From Amoebophrya sp. AT5.2 (lineage: Eukaryota > Sar > Dinophyceae > Syndiniales > Amoebophryaceae): a DNA stretch of 32,780 nt. The stretch is taken from assembly GCA_005223375.1 (NCBI GenBank), contig RXOD01003988.1:1-32780 (forward strand). Reading direction: 5' to 3'. The translations under genes were made by a program, and so were the position numbers. Shown piece after piece: positions 29,958 through 32,780 of this stretch. The notes under the pieces are model-generated. The model was not told where the DNA came from, did no database searches, and saw only the letters and a program-made list of their open reading frames with translations. Position 1 is the first letter of the stretch, and every line of letters starts with the position of its first letter.

Positions 29958-32246
29958 CTAGTCGAGCGTGATGCTGCATCTTTCGTCCAGGAGCAGTCTC
30001 TCCTGGGCTGCTTTTGCGATCATGAGCCGCTTGAATCCCGCCACGTTTCCGGTATACGCCAACATTGGCCGTTCGTGCTGTGCGGCTCCTGCACCGGCAT
30101 TGCTGCGAACTTCTCTTCTTCTAGCACTACGCCACTCAGGCTGGTCCTCGCAGTACCTTGCGTTTGACCGAGGATGTGGTTCCTTATCTGCGCCATTTTG
30201 TTGTTGATCTTCGCGGTAGTCGACGACGCATACCATGCTGCCTTCTTCCTCGCATTGATCGTGGCCTATCGGTTCTGGCGGGGGCTTCGCTCCCAAGTAG
30301 TACTCCGGATCGTATCGCGACCGTGAGACGTGGGTTGGGAACCTACTTTTTTCCGAAGCGGAGTTCGAGTTCCCTGTGCTAACAGTCGCAGGGGGAAGAG
30401 GTGATGCGGGGTCGTCAACGTCATCTTCCGGCTTGTTGTCGAGTTGAGACTGCTGCTGCCCTCGCACTTCCGTCTGCGGCCCGCCTTCCTCACAGCTCTC
30501 GAAATCGCTGTAGTCGTCGTCGCGACCCCCTTTTCCGGCAGCGGCTCGCGTTTGCCGTCGGGATAGCCCGAGATCTACCGCGCTCGTGGAGGATCGCGGC
30601 CGCGGCGGCGACGGGGGCCTACTTCTCACGCGCGGTTTCCCTTTCTTAGACGAGCATTCTTGTCTCTTCGGTTGTCCTGCTGCATGCTGTTCCATCTTCA
30701 CCATTTCTTCTCGTCCTGTAGGTGCAACAGCCATTCTATCGGTCTGACTACTACCAACGGCGCCCTGGCCCTGCTCACCATCCCGACCGATATCAACGTC
30801 GAGCCTGAGCTCCGCGCCGTCGCCTGTGTCCTCATTCAGATCGAGATCTTCTTCTTCAACATCTTCTAGAAGAAATCCGCGATGGTCGCAATACTGGTCG
30901 TTCAACATAGTAGTGGTCGTCGCGAGGGGTCCGGCGTAGAACGTGGACATATCTGGGACGAAGAACTCAGCTCGCAGGGTTTGGTGTGCCCCGACACTCC
31001 GGCCGCGACATAGCGCTTCCGCGATTTCGACCCTGGTTCGCCAAATCACGGAAAACGGGGACGACGTCGAGATGCAGCTGCTCCTGCTGCTGTGTTTGTG
31101 GTCCACGTCGTAGTCCCTGTTACAGTCTCTGGCGCCCGACGTTGCTATCGTGGCCGAGCTGGAAGACGATGGGGACCCGACGCCGTCACCAACGACTACG
31201 TCCGGGCACGGAAACAGACTGCGCGGAAAGATCGGCACCAGTGTCCGGCTTGGTCCCGGTGCGACAGGCGCAAACGGACCGGGGCCGCACTCCCGGCGAG
31301 GACCTCCCCCGCCTTCCACTCCCTCGTCGCAGCCAAGATCACGATCGAGAATCAAAAACCATCCCCAAACTAGAGGACGGCCGTGCAGCTGACGGGGCCA
31401 CGGATGCGGTTGATCGTTTTGCGCGTCGTGCGGAGGTCGTAATAAGAGTTGCTTGCTTGTTCCCCTTCCACCTGGCGGGCCAATGGTTGCTGTTGTGAAA
31501 CACGCGTCAATTTCACGAAACGGGACTGCGACGGCGATCTCGAGTTTGTACAGTGCGTTCGTAAGATCTTCGAGTTCCATTTTGTCCAAGAACGCCCTGC
31601 CCGCCTCTTTCAGGGCGAGGTGCCACGCTTCCCACAGCCTCGCGTTGCGATAGCCTTCCCGCAGCTTGCGCAACGCCGCTTGCTCCGTCCGCCTCGGCGC
31701 CAACGCTTCATCTCCCGAAACTCGCCGGAAAAGCTCGTAGTACACACGAAAGGTCTTGAAGGAAAAGCGCTCCTCGTATGCGCGGGTGCTGGCGAAAGAT
31801 GCCGCCTCGGCCCGAGATATCACCAACAGGTCGCGTGCGCGCGGCTGCAATTGCGTAGGCAGTAGTGGTCTTCGATTGGGGGCTAACTGAGGCCAGTAGA
31901 AGCGAATCCACGCATCGTACTCGGCATCCGCGTCGTAGGAGGAGTCCTCTACCGCAACTACAGGCGGACCAGTAGTGCTCGCTGCGGTCCCACCAAGGCG
32001 AACAGCGGTGGGGTCTTCGGATTCGTCTCCTGAAGCATAGCGCGAGGGGCGCGCCGTTTTTTGGGCCCCAGAGCCACGCTCGTGCTCGATGTCGCCGCCA
32101 GATAGAATGGCAGCATGCGCATATGGAAGCATGGGACACGGAGGCACTGTGAAACTGAAAGCAACGACAACAACGCGAAGGAGGCGCAGCAGATGGTCGC
32201 CAAGGATACATCGAGACGCGAAAGGTTCCATTTCCAAGTCCAACAT
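29958..32246 (-). CDS. 762-residue low-complexity protein with N-terminal hydrophobic segment
   Basis: A single open frame from an ATG preceded by GGAAG. Residues 15-50 contain a hydrophobic stretch (LLRLLRVVVVAFSFTVPP) that could be a signal anchor. Residues 110-250 look folded: AWIRFYWPQLAPNRRPLLP, FKTFRVYYELFRRVSGDE, NARLWEAWHLALKEAGRAFL. The rest is disordered, with Gly/Pro-, Ser-, Asp/Glu- and Arg-rich runs and a Lys/Arg patch (SSKKGKPRVRSRPPSPPRPR). A conserved-looking end reads FKRLMIAKAAQERLLLDERC. I do not recognise a family, and an intron in the middle Gly/Pro-rich part cannot be ruled out. Confidence 0.6.
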   Translation of the reverse strand: MLDLEMEPFASRCILGDHLLRLLRVVVVAFSFTVPPCPMLPYAHAAILSGGDIEHERGSGAQKTARPSRYASGDESEDPTAVRLGGTAASTTGPPVVAVEDSSYDADAEYDAWIRFYWPQLAPNRRPLLPTQLQPRARDLLVISRAEAASFASTRAYEERFSFKTFRVYYELFRRVSGDEALAPRRTEQAALRKLREGYRNARLWEAWHLALKEAGRAFLDKMELEDLTNALYKLEIAVAVPFREIDACFTTATIGPPGGRGTSKQLLLRPPHDAQNDQPHPWPRQLHGRPLVWGWFLILDRDLGCDEGVEGGGGPRRECGPGPFAPVAPGPSRTLVPIFPRSLFPCPDVVVGDGVGSPSSSSSATIATSGARDCNRDYDVDHKHSSRSSCISTSSPFSVIWRTRVEIAEALCRGRSVGAHQTLRAEFFVPDMSTFYAGPLATTTTMLNDQYCDHRGFLLEDVEEEDLDLNEDTGDGAELRLDVDIGRDGEQGQGAVGSSQTDRMAVAPTGREEMVKMEQHAAGQPKRQECSSKKGKPRVRSRPPSPPRPRSSTSAVDLGLSRRQTRAAAGKGGRDDDYSDFESCEEGGPQTEVRGQQQSQLDNKPEDDVDDPASPLPPATVSTGNSNSASEKSRFPTHVSRSRYDPEYYLGAKPPPEPIGHDQCEEEGSMVCVVDYREDQQQNGADKEPHPRSNARYCEDQPEWRSARRREVRSNAGAGAAQHERPMLAYTGNVAGFKRLMIAKAAQERLLLDERCSITLD

Positions 32247-32276
32247 CTTCCTCCGATAAACAAAGTACTAGCGGTT

Positions 32277-32306
32277 GGATGGATGGATGGATGGATGGAT
32301 GGATGG
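32277..32306. repeat. GGAT tetranucleotide microsatellite, seven units
   Basis: Seven uninterrupted GGAT units followed by GG. Lies 30 nt upstream of the ATG at 32246 on the minus strand, so it falls in the promoter or leader. Confidence 0.97.
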
Positions 32307-32728
32307 GGTTTGTGGCGAGCGCCTTTCCCAGACGAGGCCGAAGTAGCCTATTTCAGCTGTGGGTGCCGCATACAGAGGTCCTCCTCTGTCGCAGCTCGCA
32401 TACGCTCGACAAGCAGCAACCCCTATAATCCTTCATAATCTGTCTGTGGGGTGTCTGCTGTTCGCTCGACAGAAGCTACAAAAGTAAGTACCCAGCACAG
32501 CAGCTCGCGCCGAGCGTCCGCGCGTGGCCTATAGCTCGACCGAAATTTCATCGGAATTTCATTGCCATTCGAATGTAGTAGCGTTACAGATACAGAACCT
32601 GGCGCGTCATTCCTCTGACAAGAAGTCTGGAATCAATCCATCGTCGCATTGGTGTGTAGAACTAGATGAAACTAATTGCACTCCTTCGCTCTTGAGACTC
32701 AACACCTCTGCAGCGTGTAGCACCGGCC

Positions 32729-32780
32729 ACGCGAGGATGTACACGCTGCACTTACTTCTGCAGCGTGTACATCCTCGCGT
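32729..32780. repeat. perfect 22-bp inverted repeat with 8-nt loop at the window edge
   Basis: The arm at 32729-32750 (starts ACGCGAGGATGTACACGC) is exactly complementary to 32759-32780; the loop is CTTACTTC. A partial third copy, CTGCAGCGTGTA, lies at about 32708-32719. The arm may extend past the window. Confidence 0.95.

Larger units (their letters stand above)
32247..32780. other. 5' flank of the 762-residue gene and right edge
   Basis: Contains the ATGG microsatellite, AGTACT 17 nt before the ATG, and the terminal hairpin. No coding frame with support. Confidence 0.5.

Noticed and set aside
1..32780. tRNA, rRNA, spliced-leader RNA genes, CRISPR arrays or bacterial operon signals
   Set aside because: None recognised by eye on either strand; the dense introns and eukaryotic families rule out a prokaryotic reading.

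Overview
The window is nuclear DNA of a protist. It is gene-dense and intron-rich, and every gene I can support reads on the minus strand. The best guess is an alveolate of the dinoflagellate/syndinian kind (Amoebophrya-like). The reasons are the one-directional gene order and a large set of transposon-like introns with no GT-AG borders. Nothing in the sequence is strictly taxon-diagnostic. Euglenozoans also carry non-conventional introns, but a possible system III cytochrome c heme lyase at 21237-21944, if real, argues against them.

Layout, left to right, all minus strand: the 5' end of a gene with an amphipathic N-terminus (1-477, runs off the left edge); a very long diacylglycerol-lipase-like gene, copy A (1397-10855); a tandem paralogue, copy B (11674-20529); a small protein with a heme-lyase-like C-terminus (21237-21944); an Ala/Gly-rich acidic protein (22354-22974) with an intron just 5' of its ATG; a 930-residue Gln/Ala/Pro-rich protein with a signal peptide (23652-26564); a short basic protein possibly related to mitochondrial ribosomal protein bL28 (26870-27193); the spindle-checkpoint protein MAD2 in two exons (27609-28912); a small two-exon protein (29136-29741); and a 762-residue low-complexity protein (29958-32246). 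The right edge ends inside a perfect 22-bp hairpin.

The two lipase genes keep the layout of animal DAGL: four N-terminal membrane helices, a conserved middle segment, a GHSLG lipase fold, the catalytic Asp, then a late block with the catalytic His. In this window roughly 1,000 (A) or 1,300 (B) residues lie between Asp and His. Copy A also has a PDZ-like domain that B lacks.

The most striking system is the introns. Nine of them (five in A, three in B, one in MAD2) can be placed exactly, because paralogue or family homology and reading phase fix the junction. Each is bounded by a 4-6 bp direct repeat, several have terminal inverted repeats (up to 44 bp), and none can be spliced in any register as GT-AG. 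They look like DNA transposons that insert with about 5-bp target duplications and are removed from RNA by a rule other than the usual borders. Ordinary GT-AG introns occur alongside them, including one pair in unrelated genes that share a dispersed repeat of about 245 bp (a second intron family).
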